DNA of 64,000 bases from an uncultured Bacilli bacterium (GTDB taxonomy: Bacteria; Bacillota_I; Bacilli_A; RF39; UBA660): positions 682,001 through 746,000 of the forward strand of contig CAKOHZ010000001.1 of assembly GCA_934086315.1 (NCBI GenBank). The letters are read 5' to 3'. The notes beneath the pieces were generated by a model. The model did not search any database. It was not told where the DNA came from and saw nothing but the letters and a program-made list of their open reading frames with translations. Below are positions 8,674-17,283 of the stretch, in pieces; the stretch's first letter is position 1; each line of letters starts with the position of its first letter. A program made the position numbers and the translations under genes.

Positions 8674-9054
8674 ATGAACATCGATGAACAAAGAGTAATA
8701 AAAGAAATGATAGAAATATATAGACCAGGTGAATATGACTGGATGGGTAGTAGAATAAGTAAAAAGAATGTTCTTACTTTTCATCATATTGTAAAAAGAA
8801 AAGAAGGACTAACTATAAAAGAAAATGGAGCATTACTTACACAAAAAAGTCACCAAAGATTAAATAAATTAGAAGCACATAATAAAGATTTGTTTGAACG
8901 TTGGCAATGGCTTTTTATTGCAATTAATACGAGAAATGAGCCACCTAGAGAAGATTTGATCATACAAATTCAAGAGTTAAAAGAAGAAACAACAGATTTT
9001 ATATATGGTAAAGAGAAAGGATTAAAATTAACTCAAAAAAAGAAAAATAATTAA
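8674..9054 (+). CDS. HNH-like hypothetical protein
   Basis: A 126-residue soluble protein of unknown function. Residues 30-75 read like an HNH nuclease fold: FHHIVKRKEGL, then NGALLTQKSHQRLNKLEAHN, with histidines in the order HH...N..H...H. The C-terminal part is helical and charged. A weak longer reading frame starts at a TTG inside the tsf terminator; the ATG at 8674 has AAGGAG before it. The nuclease relationship rests on motif appearance only, and no toxin, immunity or mobile gene lies beside it. Confidence 0.55.
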   Translation: MNIDEQRVIKEMIEIYRPGEYDWMGSRISKKNVLTFHHIVKRKEGLTIKENGALLTQKSHQRLNKLEAHNKDLFERWQWLFIAINTRNEPPREDLIIQIQELKEETTDFIYGKEKGLKLTQKKKNN

Positions 9055-9102
9055 TAAATAATAAAAAAACATAAAAGTGTGAAAATTTATTGTAGAATTT
9101 GC

Positions 9103-9131
9103 TTGAAATTTGGCACTTTTTGTACTATAAT
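9103..9131 (+). promoter_or_regulatory. Sigma-A promoter of rpsU
   Basis: TTGAAA at 9103-9108, 17-base spacer, TATAAT at 9126-9131. Confidence 0.8.
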
Positions 9132-9162
9132 CGTATTTAGTCATGAAGGGAGGGAAGAGATA

Positions 9163-9354
9163 ATGACACACGTAGATGTAAAAGACGGAAATGTTGAGGG
9201 TGCATTAAAACGTTTTAAGATGAAAGTTCAAAGAAGCGGAGTCCCTACTGAAATGAAAAAAAGAAGAGAATATTCTAAACCAGGCATCTTAAGAAGAGAA
9301 GCTAAAAAAGAAGCTATCAGAAATGCTAAAAAACATAATAAACAAAGATATTAA
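9163..9354 (+). CDS. rpsU: 30S ribosomal protein S21
   Basis: 63-residue basic ribosomal protein. The family features are VEGALKRFKMKVQRSGVPTEMKKR and the lysine/arginine-rich C terminus. I use ATG 9163, preceded by GGGAGGGAAGAG, rather than an upstream start that would lie in the promoter. Followed by yqeY, a common Bacilli pairing. Confidence 0.96.
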   Translation: MTHVDVKDGNVEGALKRFKMKVQRSGVPTEMKKRREYSKPGILRREAKKEAIRNAKKHNKQRY

Positions 9355-9379
9355 TATTATTAATTAAGGAGTGATACTT

Positions 9380-9829
9380 ATGTTATATGAAAAAATTACA
9401 AATGATATGAAAGAGGCTATGAAAAGTCATGACAAAGAATCATTAAGTACATTAAGACTTCTTAAATCAGCAATTGACTTATATCTAGTTAATAATAAAT
9501 TAGAAAGAAATCATGCTTCAGATGAAGTTGTAATAGATGTAGTAAGCAAACAAGTAAAAACTCATAAAGAAAGTATTGAAGAATTTAAGAAAGGTAATAG
9601 ACAAGACTTAATAGAAGGATTAGAAAAAGAAATTAAATTATTAAGCACTTATTTACCTGAACAAATGTCTGAAGAAGAAATAAGAACTAATATCGACAAA
9701 GTATTTGAAGAAGTAAAACCTACAAGTATGAAAGATATGGGAGCTATAATGAAAGCATTAGGCCCAATATTCAAAGGTAAAGCTGATATGAAACTTGTTA
9801 ATGAAATAGTTCGTGAAAAGTTAAATTAA
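9380..9829 (+). CDS. yqeY: GatB/YqeY domain protein
   Basis: 149-residue YqeY-family protein related to the tail domain of GatB, which binds tRNA in the Glu/Asp-tRNA amidotransferase; the stand-alone role is not settled. Typical segments are LRLLKSAID near the N terminus, EEFKKGNRQDLIEGLEKEIKLLSTYLPEQMSEEEI in the middle, and SMKDMGAIMKAL...GKADMKLVNEIV at the end. ATG 9380 follows AAGGAG; an in-frame GTG at 9371 is too close to that site. Confidence 0.92.
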   Translation: MLYEKITNDMKEAMKSHDKESLSTLRLLKSAIDLYLVNNKLERNHASDEVVIDVVSKQVKTHKESIEEFKKGNRQDLIEGLEKEIKLLSTYLPEQMSEEEIRTNIDKVFEEVKPTSMKDMGAIMKALGPIFKGKADMKLVNEIVREKLN

Positions 9830-9850
9830 GAAACATTAGTTTCTTTTTTT
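9828..9850 (+). terminator. Terminator after yqeY
   Basis: AAGAAAC-ATTA-GTTTCTT hairpin with a long T run. Confidence 0.85.
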
Positions 9851-9884
9851 TTGCCATAATGTTATAATTTTAATGTGGTGAAAT

Positions 9885-10733
9885 ATGAAAAAAATAATAT
9901 TAATATTAATACTTATGATGCCTTTCATGGTAAAAGCAGATATAAATAAAATATTTATAGATTCAGAAGTGGATATAAGTGGAAACTTAATAGTAAAAGA
10001 AATAATAGAAACAGACTCTAATGAATCATTTGCTTTAGAAATACCTTATAAAAACAAAGATGCTAAAGAATATAAAGGAAACGATATTGTACAAGATGAT
10101 AGTATAATCTATAATGCACATAATATACAAATAAATAAAGTGGGTACTTTAGATAAAGAATATGATATAAATAATTTATATAAAGACAAACTTGATATAA
10201 AAGAATATAATGATTACACAGAAAAAGATACAGAAGAATATAAACAAATAATATTTAACAATAGTGATAAAAATATCTACTATCTAGAATATTTGGTACT
10301 TTGTACATCTGTTAAACATAATGATTCTGCTGAACTTTATTATTCATATTTTAGAAATTCTAATCAAAATATAAAAGAAATAGTTATTATGACAAGATTA
10401 CCTTATGCTTCTGAACTATTTGATGTGTATGCTCATGGTAAAAGAAATATAGAAGTTTCAAAGGATACCAAAGATCCAATAGTATTAACTAAAATAAATA
10501 ATTTAAAAAAGAAAGAAAGTTTTAGTATAAGATTACTTTATGATAAAGATATATTTAAAATAGCAATAAACGACTCTAAAAAAAGCAACGTAAATGCAAT
10601 AGATTTAATTAGAAATATAGAGTTATCAAAACAAAGCAAAACAAACTTTTTAAATATATATAAATATTTAAGTATTCCAATAATTATTGTTTTAGTAATA
10701 ATAGTTTTCTTACTAAGAAGGAAAAAGAAATGA
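9885..10733 (+). CDS. Secreted/membrane-anchored DUF2207-like protein
   Basis: 282 residues: an N-terminal signal peptide (1-18, ending MVKADI), a beta-rich extracellular region, and a C-terminal membrane helix (about 257-276) followed by RRKKK. The layout and the YYLEYLVLCTSVKHNDSAELYYSYF stretch resemble the N-terminal domain of DUF2207 membrane proteins. No catalytic motif is visible. A TATAAT lies at 9863-9868. The end overlaps the metallophosphoesterase gene by 4 bases (ATGA), so the two are coupled. Confidence 0.6.
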   Translation: MKKIILILILMMPFMVKADINKIFIDSEVDISGNLIVKEIIETDSNESFALEIPYKNKDAKEYKGNDIVQDDSIIYNAHNIQINKVGTLDKEYDINNLYKDKLDIKEYNDYTEKDTEEYKQIIFNNSDKNIYYLEYLVLCTSVKHNDSAELYYSYFRNSNQNIKEIVIMTRLPYASELFDVYAHGKRNIEVSKDTKDPIVLTKINNLKKKESFSIRLLYDKDIFKIAINDSKKSNVNAIDLIRNIELSKQSKTNFLNIYKYLSIPIIIVLVIIVFLLRRKKK

Positions 10734-11578
10734 AAAAAGCACTTAAAATTATATTAATTACGATAATAATTCTAATATTTTTAGGAGTGGTAATAATATT
10801 AGATAGTTATATAAATATTGATGTATCATATTATGATATTAAAAGTGATAAGATAACAGATAAATATAATAATTATAAGATAATGCTTTTAACAGACTTG
10901 CATAACAGGAACATAACAGAAAAACTAACTCAAATCGCAAACGAAGAAAAACCAAATATTATAGTTATGAGTGGAGACATGATAAATGAAAAAGAAGAAA
11001 ATGGTTATGAAAACTTTATTAGCTTATGCAATGAATTAAAAGATTATACTAAATATTATGTATTTGGAAATCATGAAGAAAACATGACAAATGAACGTCA
11101 AAATAATTACATAAAAGAATTAGAAGAAAAAACAAATATAATTTTATTAAATAATAAATCCTTAGAGTTGGATGAAAACTTTAATATATATGGTTTCAGC
11201 CCAGAAGTTAAATATTATATGGCGAGTACTAAAGAGAAGATAGATAAAGATTATATAGAAAATAGAATTGGAAAGATAGATAAGTCTAAATTTAATTTAC
11301 TTATATCACATGATCCATTATTATATGATTTGTATGATTCTATTGGTTATGATATGGTTCTAAGTGGACACATTCATGGTGGGATCATAAATATTCCATT
11401 TATTGGAGGACTTCTTTCACCTGACTTTACATTTTTTCCAAAGTATTATAAAGGAGTAAACAAGTTTGATAATACAAATGTAATAATATCAAGAGGTTTA
11501 GGATTTGGCTATATGATACCAATAAGAGTCTTTAATAGAGGAGAAGTGGTGATTATAAAGTTAATGAAAAATGAATAG
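10730..11578 (+). CDS. Membrane-anchored metallophosphoesterase (YkuE-like)
   Basis: 282-residue calcineurin-like phosphoesterase with an N-terminal membrane helix (about 5-27) that places the enzyme outside. All metal-binding motifs are intact: TDLH (D56, H58), SGDM (D83), GNHE (N114, H115), ISHDP (H194) and SGHIHGG (H214, H216). Relatives of this type act on phospho-lipid or cell-envelope substrates; the exact substrate is unknown. It lies directly upstream of the lipid acyltransferase cassette. Confidence 0.85.
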   Translation: MKKALKIILITIIILIFLGVVIILDSYINIDVSYYDIKSDKITDKYNNYKIMLLTDLHNRNITEKLTQIANEEKPNIIVMSGDMINEKEENGYENFISLCNELKDYTKYYVFGNHEENMTNERQNNYIKELEEKTNIILLNNKSLELDENFNIYGFSPEVKYYMASTKEKIDKDYIENRIGKIDKSKFNLLISHDPLLYDLYDSIGYDMVLSGHIHGGIINIPFIGGLLSPDFTFFPKYYKGVNKFDNTNVIISRGLGFGYMIPIRVFNRGEVVIIKLMKNE

Positions 11579-11611
11579 AATTATGATATACTAATGTAGG
11601 AGATAGGGTAA

Positions 11612-12241
11612 ATGAAATATATATTATATAAAACAGTAAGAATGCTTGGAAGGCCAATATATAAAATATTATATTTTCCAAGATATTATGGAGTAGATAA
11701 TATTCCTAAAGAAGGACCAGTAATTTTAGCTGGAAATCATACTAATAATTTAGATGCAGCTATGATGGTTGGAAGTCCAAACAGAGTTGTGCATATGATA
11801 GCTAAAAAGGAATTATTTAAAACTAAATTAAGTAATTGGTTTTTTAGGAGTATGGCATGTATTCCAGTTGATAGAAGCATTCATGATGAAAAATGCAAAA
11901 GCGAAGCTGTAGAATATCTTGAAAGAGGAGAGGCTATAGGTTTATTTCCAGAAGGAACAGTTAATAAAACAAAAGGTACTGAAAATGAACAATATTTATT
12001 ACCATTTAAGTATGGTGCAGTATCATTTGCTAAAAAAACCGGAGCATATATAGTACCATTCGCAATTAATGGAAAATACAAGTTATTTAGAAAAAGTATT
12101 AAGATAACATATGGAAAACCTTATAAGGTAACTAAAGACTTAGAAGAAGAAAATGAAATCTTAAGAGATAAAGTATATAAATTAATGAAAGAGGGAGACT
12201 TAGAATATGAAAAAAGAAACAACAGAAGTGAAAGAAAATAA
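11612..12241 (+). CDS. 1-acylglycerol-3-phosphate acyltransferase (PlsC family), first copy
   Basis: 209-residue acyltransferase that transfers fatty acyl groups to lysophospholipid acceptors at the membrane. It shows the H-x4-D motif (GNHTNNLD, H43/D48), the FPEGT motif (112-116) and the later LLPFKYGAVSFAKKTGAYIVPFAI block. The ribosome site is GGAGATAGGG; a TATACT lies just upstream. Its last 35 bases overlap the acyl-CoA ligase gene, so the two are translationally linked. Confidence 0.9.
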   Translation: MKYILYKTVRMLGRPIYKILYFPRYYGVDNIPKEGPVILAGNHTNNLDAAMMVGSPNRVVHMIAKKELFKTKLSNWFFRSMACIPVDRSIHDEKCKSEAVEYLERGEAIGLFPEGTVNKTKGTENEQYLLPFKYGAVSFAKKTGAYIVPFAINGKYKLFRKSIKITYGKPYKVTKDLEEENEILRDKVYKLMKEGDLEYEKRNNRSERK

Positions 12242-13964
12242 GAAGTTTGAACACCCTTGGTTTAAGTATTATAAAGGAGTAAGGAAACATATTGATTATC
12301 CAGATGTATCAATGTACGAATTAGTAAGAAGATGTGCAAATAAATATCCAGGAAATATTGCTTACACTTATTTTGGTAATAAAGTCACATATAAAACTTA
12401 TATTAAGAACATTGATGAAACAGCCAAAGCATTTGTAAGATTAGGAGTAGTAAAGGGAGATGTTGTGAGCATTATTATGCCAAATACTCCAGAAGCTATT
12501 ACTTGCTTTTATGCTTTAAATAAATTAGGTGCTGTATGTAATATGATACATCCACTTTCAAGTGAAGAAGAAATTAAGTATGATATTAATCTTACAAGTT
12601 CAACTTATGTAATAGTGGCAGACATCGCATATGGTAAACTAAAAAATATAAAAGATGATTTAAAACTTAAGAAGATTGTATACTTACCAATTTGTGAATC
12701 AATGGATACCATGATGAAAATAGGATACAAACTTACTACCGGTAGAAAAGCAGTAAGACCTAGTGGAAGTGATACGATTCCGTATTATAGATTCATTGGA
12801 AGAAGTAAATATGAAAAAGAAGAAGTTAAGGATACTGGAAAAGGGGACGACACTGCAGTAATCCTTCATAGTGGAGGAACAACTGGTAAACCTAAAGGTA
12901 TAGTACTTACTAATAAAAACTTTAATGCATTAGTTCTTAGTGAACTTGAGATAAATAAATGTTTAGGAGACGGAATTAGTATACTCGCAATAATGCCTAT
13001 ATTCCATGGATTTGGTTTAGGTTGTACATTCCATGCATGTATGGTTTCAGGTGGTACAGCAATAGTACTTCCTAGTGTTAATCCTAAAAAATTCGATGAA
13101 ACACTTCTTAAATATAAACCAAATATTCTAGCATGCGTACCAAGTGTACTAGAAGGACTTACATTAAGTAAAAAATTAGTAGATGAAGATCTTTCATTCA
13201 TAAAATGTATTATTTGTGGTGGGGACTCTCTAACTGGAACACTTAATGAAAAAATAGATGAATTCTTGTATGATCATGGAAGTGAGACACACGTAAGAAC
13301 AGCATTTGGTATGACAGAATGTGCAGCTGGAGTAACAATGATGCCACTAGAAACTACTAGAAAAGAAAGCATCGGAGTTCCATGCCCAGACTGTTTAATA
13401 AAAATATGTGAACCAGGTACAGATAAAGAATGTAAACATGGAGAAGTTGGGGAAATATGTATAAGTGGTCCAACTCTTATGAAAGAATACATAAACGAAC
13501 CAGAAGAAACTAAAAACACACTAAAAAAACATAAAGATGGTCTTACTTGGCTACATAGTGGTGATCTTGGAACAATGGACGAAGATGGATTTGTATACTT
13601 TAAATCAAGATTAAAAAGAATGATAGTATCAAGTGGATATAATATTTATCCAGGACAAATAGAACAAATAATATGTGAACATCCATACGTACAAGCATGT
13701 TCAGTAGTAGGGGTACCACATCCATACAAAAAAGAAGTAGCTAAAGCATATATTGTATTAAAAGATGGAATAGAATTAAATGGAGAAGTTAAAAAATCAA
13801 TAAAAGAACACTGTGAAAAAAATATCGCTAAGTATGCTCTTCCATATGCCTATGGTTATAGAAAAGAACTACCAAAAACAAAACTAGGCAAAGTAGCATA
13901 TAGGGAGTTAATAAACATTAAAGATGAGGGTGATGAAGATGAAAGAAGTCAAAGCAACAGATGA
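12207..13964 (+). CDS. AMP-forming acyl-CoA/acyl-ACP ligase
   Basis: 585-residue ANL-superfamily enzyme that activates a carboxylic acid, most likely a fatty acid, with ATP. The P-loop SGGTTGKPKG sits at residues 222-231; MPIFHGFGLG, AFGMTECAAG, the LHSGDLGTMDEDGF motif and the C-terminal hinge FKSRLKRMIVSSGYNIYPGQIE are all present, as is the PKTKLGKVAY lysine motif near the end. It overlaps a PlsC gene on each side. Together they resemble a split version of Aas, which joins an acyltransferase and an acyl-ACP synthetase for lysophospholipid repair; that parallel is my inference. Confidence 0.9.
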   Translation: MKKETTEVKENKKFEHPWFKYYKGVRKHIDYPDVSMYELVRRCANKYPGNIAYTYFGNKVTYKTYIKNIDETAKAFVRLGVVKGDVVSIIMPNTPEAITCFYALNKLGAVCNMIHPLSSEEEIKYDINLTSSTYVIVADIAYGKLKNIKDDLKLKKIVYLPICESMDTMMKIGYKLTTGRKAVRPSGSDTIPYYRFIGRSKYEKEEVKDTGKGDDTAVILHSGGTTGKPKGIVLTNKNFNALVLSELEINKCLGDGISILAIMPIFHGFGLGCTFHACMVSGGTAIVLPSVNPKKFDETLLKYKPNILACVPSVLEGLTLSKKLVDEDLSFIKCIICGGDSLTGTLNEKIDEFLYDHGSETHVRTAFGMTECAAGVTMMPLETTRKESIGVPCPDCLIKICEPGTDKECKHGEVGEICISGPTLMKEYINEPEETKNTLKKHKDGLTWLHSGDLGTMDEDGFVYFKSRLKRMIVSSGYNIYPGQIEQIICEHPYVQACSVVGVPHPYKKEVAKAYIVLKDGIELNGEVKKSIKEHCEKNIAKYALPYAYGYRKELPKTKLGKVAYRELINIKDEGDEDERSQSNR

Positions 13965-14778
13965 GTGTAGACACGAATTTGGCTATAAACTAATGAAACC
14001 AATCGTGGCAAGTCACTTTAAAAGAACATATCACCCAGTAGTAATAGGAAAAGAAAACATTCCTGAAACTGGGCCACTAGTATTTTGTGGCAATCATAGG
14101 CATAAAGATGATCAATATAATGTAATGATTGCAACAAATAGAGTAATTCATATGCTTTCAAAAGATGAATACTTTAAAGGTAAAAAAGCATGGTTCTATA
14201 GAGCAGCAGGATGTATACCAGTTGATAGAACAATACATGATGAAAATGCAAAAAGTGAAGCAAGAGCAATACTTCATAGCAAAGGTTGCATAGGACTTTT
14301 CCCAGAAGGAACAAGAAATGAAGTAACTTGTAAAGAAGCAGAATTAGAAAAACTAGAAAAAATATTAAATATATCTAAAGAAGAAATAATAGAAAAAATT
14401 AAAGATAAATCTATAAGAACAACACAAGTAAATCTTTTAATAGAACTTAAAAATCAAAACAAAATCACAAAAGATGAACTTAAAGAATTTGTATTAGACG
14501 CAGATAATGCATTATTAAAACTACTTAAAAAGAAGGTAATAACTAAAAATGAATACGAAGAATCATTACTTCTTCCATTTAAATTTGGAGCAGTATCTCT
14601 AGCTAAAAAAGAAAATGCACTAATTATACCATTCGCAACAGTTGGACTTTATAATAAAGAAAAAGATCAATTGATAACTAGAATAGGTAAACCATTAGAT
14701 ATAAGTGGTATGGAATTAGAAGAAGCAAATGCACTACTTAGAAAAACAATGATTAAATTAATGCAAAAAAGTGAATAA
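13939..14778 (+). CDS. PlsC-family acyltransferase, second copy, with internal SHOCT-like insert
   Basis: 279-residue acyltransferase with H-x4-D (GNHRHKDD, H53/D58), GCIPVDRTIHDE, FPEGTR (121-126) and LLPFKFGAVSLAKK (about 211-224). Between FPEGTR and LLPFK it has some 70 more residues than the first copy: a charged helical stretch and two short helical hairpins ending in ITKDELKEF and ITKNEYEESLL, which look like SHOCT-type modules. ATG 13939 follows GAGGGTG; upstream ATGs at 13924 and 13933 are possible. It overlaps the ligase gene. Confidence 0.88.
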   Translation: MKEVKATDECRHEFGYKLMKPIVASHFKRTYHPVVIGKENIPETGPLVFCGNHRHKDDQYNVMIATNRVIHMLSKDEYFKGKKAWFYRAAGCIPVDRTIHDENAKSEARAILHSKGCIGLFPEGTRNEVTCKEAELEKLEKILNISKEEIIEKIKDKSIRTTQVNLLIELKNQNKITKDELKEFVLDADNALLKLLKKKVITKNEYEESLLLPFKFGAVSLAKKENALIIPFATVGLYNKEKDQLITRIGKPLDISGMELEEANALLRKTMIKLMQKSE

Positions 14779-14783
14779 TAGTA

Positions 14784-14789
14784 TATAAT
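14784..14789 (+). promoter_or_regulatory. Possible -10 box upstream of murG
   Basis: TATAAT 24 bases before the murG ATG, with no clear -35. Confidence 0.4.
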
Positions 14790-14812
14790 ATATAAATTGT
14801 GAGGTGTAACTT

Positions 14813-15919
14813 ATGAAATTTATTTTAACAGCTGGTGGAACAGGAGGACATATTTATCCTGCGCTATCAGTATTAGAAGAAATAAAGAAAGATAAGAAAA
14901 ATGAATATTTGTATATAGGTACTAAAGACAGAATGGAAAATGAATTAATACCAAGCCTTGGAATACCTTATGAAAGTATAGAAATCTATGGACTTTCTAA
15001 AACAAATATGATTAAAAATATTAAAAACATAAAATGTATAAAAGATTCATATAAGAAATGCTTAAAAATAATGGACGAATTTAAACCAGACGCAGTAATA
15101 GCCTTTGGTGGTTATGTAACTCTTCCTGTATGCTTAGCGGCTAAAAAAAGAGGAGTTAAAGTCTTCTTACATGAACAAAATATGTTACCTGGCAAAACAA
15201 ATATATACTTATCTAAAAAAGTAGATGCAGTATTTGTATCATTTAAAGAGGGCACAAGGAAACTAAAATGTAAAAAGATAATTTATACAGGCAATCCTGT
15301 AAGTCAAAGAGCAATAGAAACTAAAAAATATGATAAAACAGACTTAGGATTTACTAAAGATAAAAAACTTATAATTATAGTTATGGGCTCTCTTGGAAGT
15401 ACATCAGTAAATGAAAAATTACTAGACTTCTTAAGAACTTATGAAAGAGAAGATACAGAAATATTGTTTATCACTGGTAAAAAGAGTTATTCAGATTTAA
15501 GTAATAATTTAATAGTGCCAAAGAGTACTAAAATAGTTCCATTCTTCGATAATCTTCCAAGTCTAATGAAATCAGCAGACTTAATAATATCAAGAGCAGG
15601 AGCTTCTACTATAGCTGAAATAATGGCAACTAAAACACCATCAATACTAATACCTAGTCCTTACGTAGCAAATAATCATCAATACTATAATGCACTAGAC
15701 TTAGTAGATAAAAAAATAAGCATATTGATAGAAGAAAAAGATTTAAACAAAGAAACACTTACAGAAGCAATAACAGAAATATTTGAAGAAAGTACTTTTA
15801 AAGAAATAAAGAAAAACTTAAGTGAAATAAAAGATATGTCATCAAGTACATTAATAATGAATGAAATATATAAAGAATTAAAGGAAAAAGATGAAGAAAA
15901 GGGTAAAAAGAAAATTTAA
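14813..15919 (+). CDS. murG: MurG, undecaprenyl-pyrophosphoryl-MurNAc-pentapeptide GlcNAc transferase
   Basis: 368-residue GT28 enzyme making lipid II at the inner face of the membrane. N-terminal GGTGGHIYPALSVLEE, the FGGYVTLPVCLAAKKRGVKVFLHEQNMLPGKTN region, and the C-terminal donor site RAGASTIAEIMATKTPSILIPSPYVANNHQYYNA are typical. GAGGTG precedes the ATG. It overlaps divIB by 29 bases. Confidence 0.96.
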   Translation: MKFILTAGGTGGHIYPALSVLEEIKKDKKNEYLYIGTKDRMENELIPSLGIPYESIEIYGLSKTNMIKNIKNIKCIKDSYKKCLKIMDEFKPDAVIAFGGYVTLPVCLAAKKRGVKVFLHEQNMLPGKTNIYLSKKVDAVFVSFKEGTRKLKCKKIIYTGNPVSQRAIETKKYDKTDLGFTKDKKLIIIVMGSLGSTSVNEKLLDFLRTYEREDTEILFITGKKSYSDLSNNLIVPKSTKIVPFFDNLPSLMKSADLIISRAGASTIAEIMATKTPSILIPSPYVANNHQYYNALDLVDKKISILIEEKDLNKETLTEAITEIFEESTFKEIKKNLSEIKDMSSSTLIMNEIYKELKEKDEEKGKKKI

Positions 15920-16565
15920 TTTTGGTAAGTTTATATTATTCATATTAACAATATGTCTTATTTACTTTGGATTAAAATACTTACTTAGTATAAATACCAA
16001 AAACATATTAATAGTAAATAACAATTACTATAGTGATGAAAAAATAATAGAAACTGCTGGAATACAAAATTACCCTAAATTTATAACACTAAGTAAAAAG
16101 AAAATAAAAAATAAATTAGAAAAACTAGATTTAATAGAAAAAGTTGAAATAAAAAAAGAATTTGGTTTCAAACTTAGAATAACAATATATGAAAAGAAAA
16201 TATTATACTTTGTTAGAAGTATTAACGAATATAAAGTATCAGATGGAAATAACTATAAACTTGAAAATATAACTGGAGTACCAACACTAATCAATTATGT
16301 GCCTGAAGAAGTAGAAAAAAGGTTCATAGAAAGATTTAAAGAAATAGACACTAATATAATAGATATGATAAGTGAAATAGAGTATAACAAAACATCATAT
16401 GATAATGAAAGATTCTTACTTTATATGAATGATGGTAATCAAGTATATATAACAGTACTTAGAACTAATTTATTAAATAAATATGTAGAAATAGTTTCTA
16501 AACTAGATAATAAAAAAGGAATATTGTATTTAGACAGTGGAAACTATTTTGAGATAAAGAATTGA
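15891..16565 (+). CDS. divIB: DivIB/FtsQ-type cell division protein
   Basis: 224 residues: basic cytoplasmic tail (1-13), one membrane segment (about 14-32), then a POTRA domain (NILIVNNNYYSDEKIIETAGI...KNKLEKLDLIEKVEIKKEFGFKLRITIYEKKILYFV) and a beta domain. This is the bitopic division protein of the divisome. It starts inside murG, an arrangement seen in the dcw cluster of Bacilli. Confidence 0.88.
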   Translation: MKKRVKRKFNFGKFILFILTICLIYFGLKYLLSINTKNILIVNNNYYSDEKIIETAGIQNYPKFITLSKKKIKNKLEKLDLIEKVEIKKEFGFKLRITIYEKKILYFVRSINEYKVSDGNNYKLENITGVPTLINYVPEEVEKRFIERFKEIDTNIIDMISEIEYNKTSYDNERFLLYMNDGNQVYITVLRTNLLNKYVEIVSKLDNKKGILYLDSGNYFEIKN

Positions 16566-16588
16566 TATACATAAGTATATCTTTTTTT
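16562..16588 (+). terminator. Terminator after divIB
   Basis: GATATAC-ATAA-GTATATC hairpin then seven T. Its tail runs into the -10 box of ylbD. Confidence 0.8.
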
Positions 16589-16590
16589 AA

Positions 16591-16596
16591 TATACT
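16591..16596 (+). promoter_or_regulatory. -10 box of an apparently leaderless ylbD transcript
   Basis: TATACT ends five bases before the ATG at 16602, so transcription should start at or next to the start codon; no ribosome site fits between. No good -35 is visible. Confidence 0.5.
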
Positions 16597-16601
16597 TTAA
16601 T

Positions 16602-16955
16602 ATGACAAAATTAGATAATTTTAAAAAATTTATAGGTAAACACCCAGATTTTATAGATATGGTAAGAAACAATGAATCTACTTGGCAAAAACTATATGAA
16701 TTATATGATATATATGGAGAAAATGAGGATGTTTGGAGTAAATATATAAAGTCATCTGCAAAAGATAATTTTAGTATTAAAGGATTATTAAATACCATTA
16801 AAAGTATAGATGTATCTTCACTAGAAGAAAATATAAATTCCATTCAAAAAGCAGTCTCACTAGTAGAAGAATTAACAAAAGAAACAAAAAAAGAAGATAA
16901 AATATCACCAAAAGAAACTAAAATAGAAACTCTATATGGAGATAAGAATGAATAA
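16602..16955 (+). CDS. ylbD: YlbD-like protein (putative coat protein family)
   Basis: 117 residues. The N terminus matches the YlbD family (KFIGKHPDFIDMVRNNESTWQKLYELYDIYGENEDVW); the rest is a predicted helix/coiled coil rich in serine, lysine and glutamate. In Bacillus YlbD is annotated as a putative coat protein; I see no direct evidence for sporulation here. Overlaps ylbE, keeping the Bacillus order. Confidence 0.7.
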   Translation: MTKLDNFKKFIGKHPDFIDMVRNNESTWQKLYELYDIYGENEDVWSKYIKSSAKDNFSIKGLLNTIKSIDVSSLEENINSIQKAVSLVEELTKETKKEDKISPKETKIETLYGDKNE

Positions 16956-17169
16956 AGAGGTTTTGAATAAATTGAAAGGTGATCCAAAATATTTAAAATT
17001 TTTAAGACAAAACTCATCATGGTATAAAACATTAAATAGAAATCCAAATAGTTATAGTGACTTTCAAAAAGCTATGAAAGAAAAATATAAATTAAGAACA
17101 ATAGACAAAATAGATAACTTTGTAACTAGTGTAGATTTAATCACAAAAGTGTTAGACGCATCGAAATAA
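16948..17169 (+). CDS. ylbE: YlbE-like protein
   Basis: 73 residues with the YlbE pattern: KGDPKYLKFLRQNSSWYKTLNRNPNSYSDFQKAMKEKYK. Function is unknown in the family. ATG 16948 follows GGAG within the end of ylbD, so the genes are coupled. Confidence 0.7.
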   Translation: MNKEVLNKLKGDPKYLKFLRQNSSWYKTLNRNPNSYSDFQKAMKEKYKLRTIDKIDNFVTSVDLITKVLDASK

Positions 17170-17198
17170 TAATTGTGTACAATTTTTGTAATAATAGA

Positions 17199-17228
17199 TT
17201 GACATGTATTTTTAATTAATGCTATAAT
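17199..17228 (+). promoter_or_regulatory. Strong sigma-A promoter of the prepilin gene
   Basis: Consensus TTGACA at 17199-17204, 18-base spacer, TATAAT at 17223-17228; about 45 bases of leader with AGAAAGGA. Confidence 0.8.
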
Positions 17229-17283
17229 TGAACCATAAGGATAGATAAACTATCTCAAATATAGAAAGGATTGTGATTTTAAG

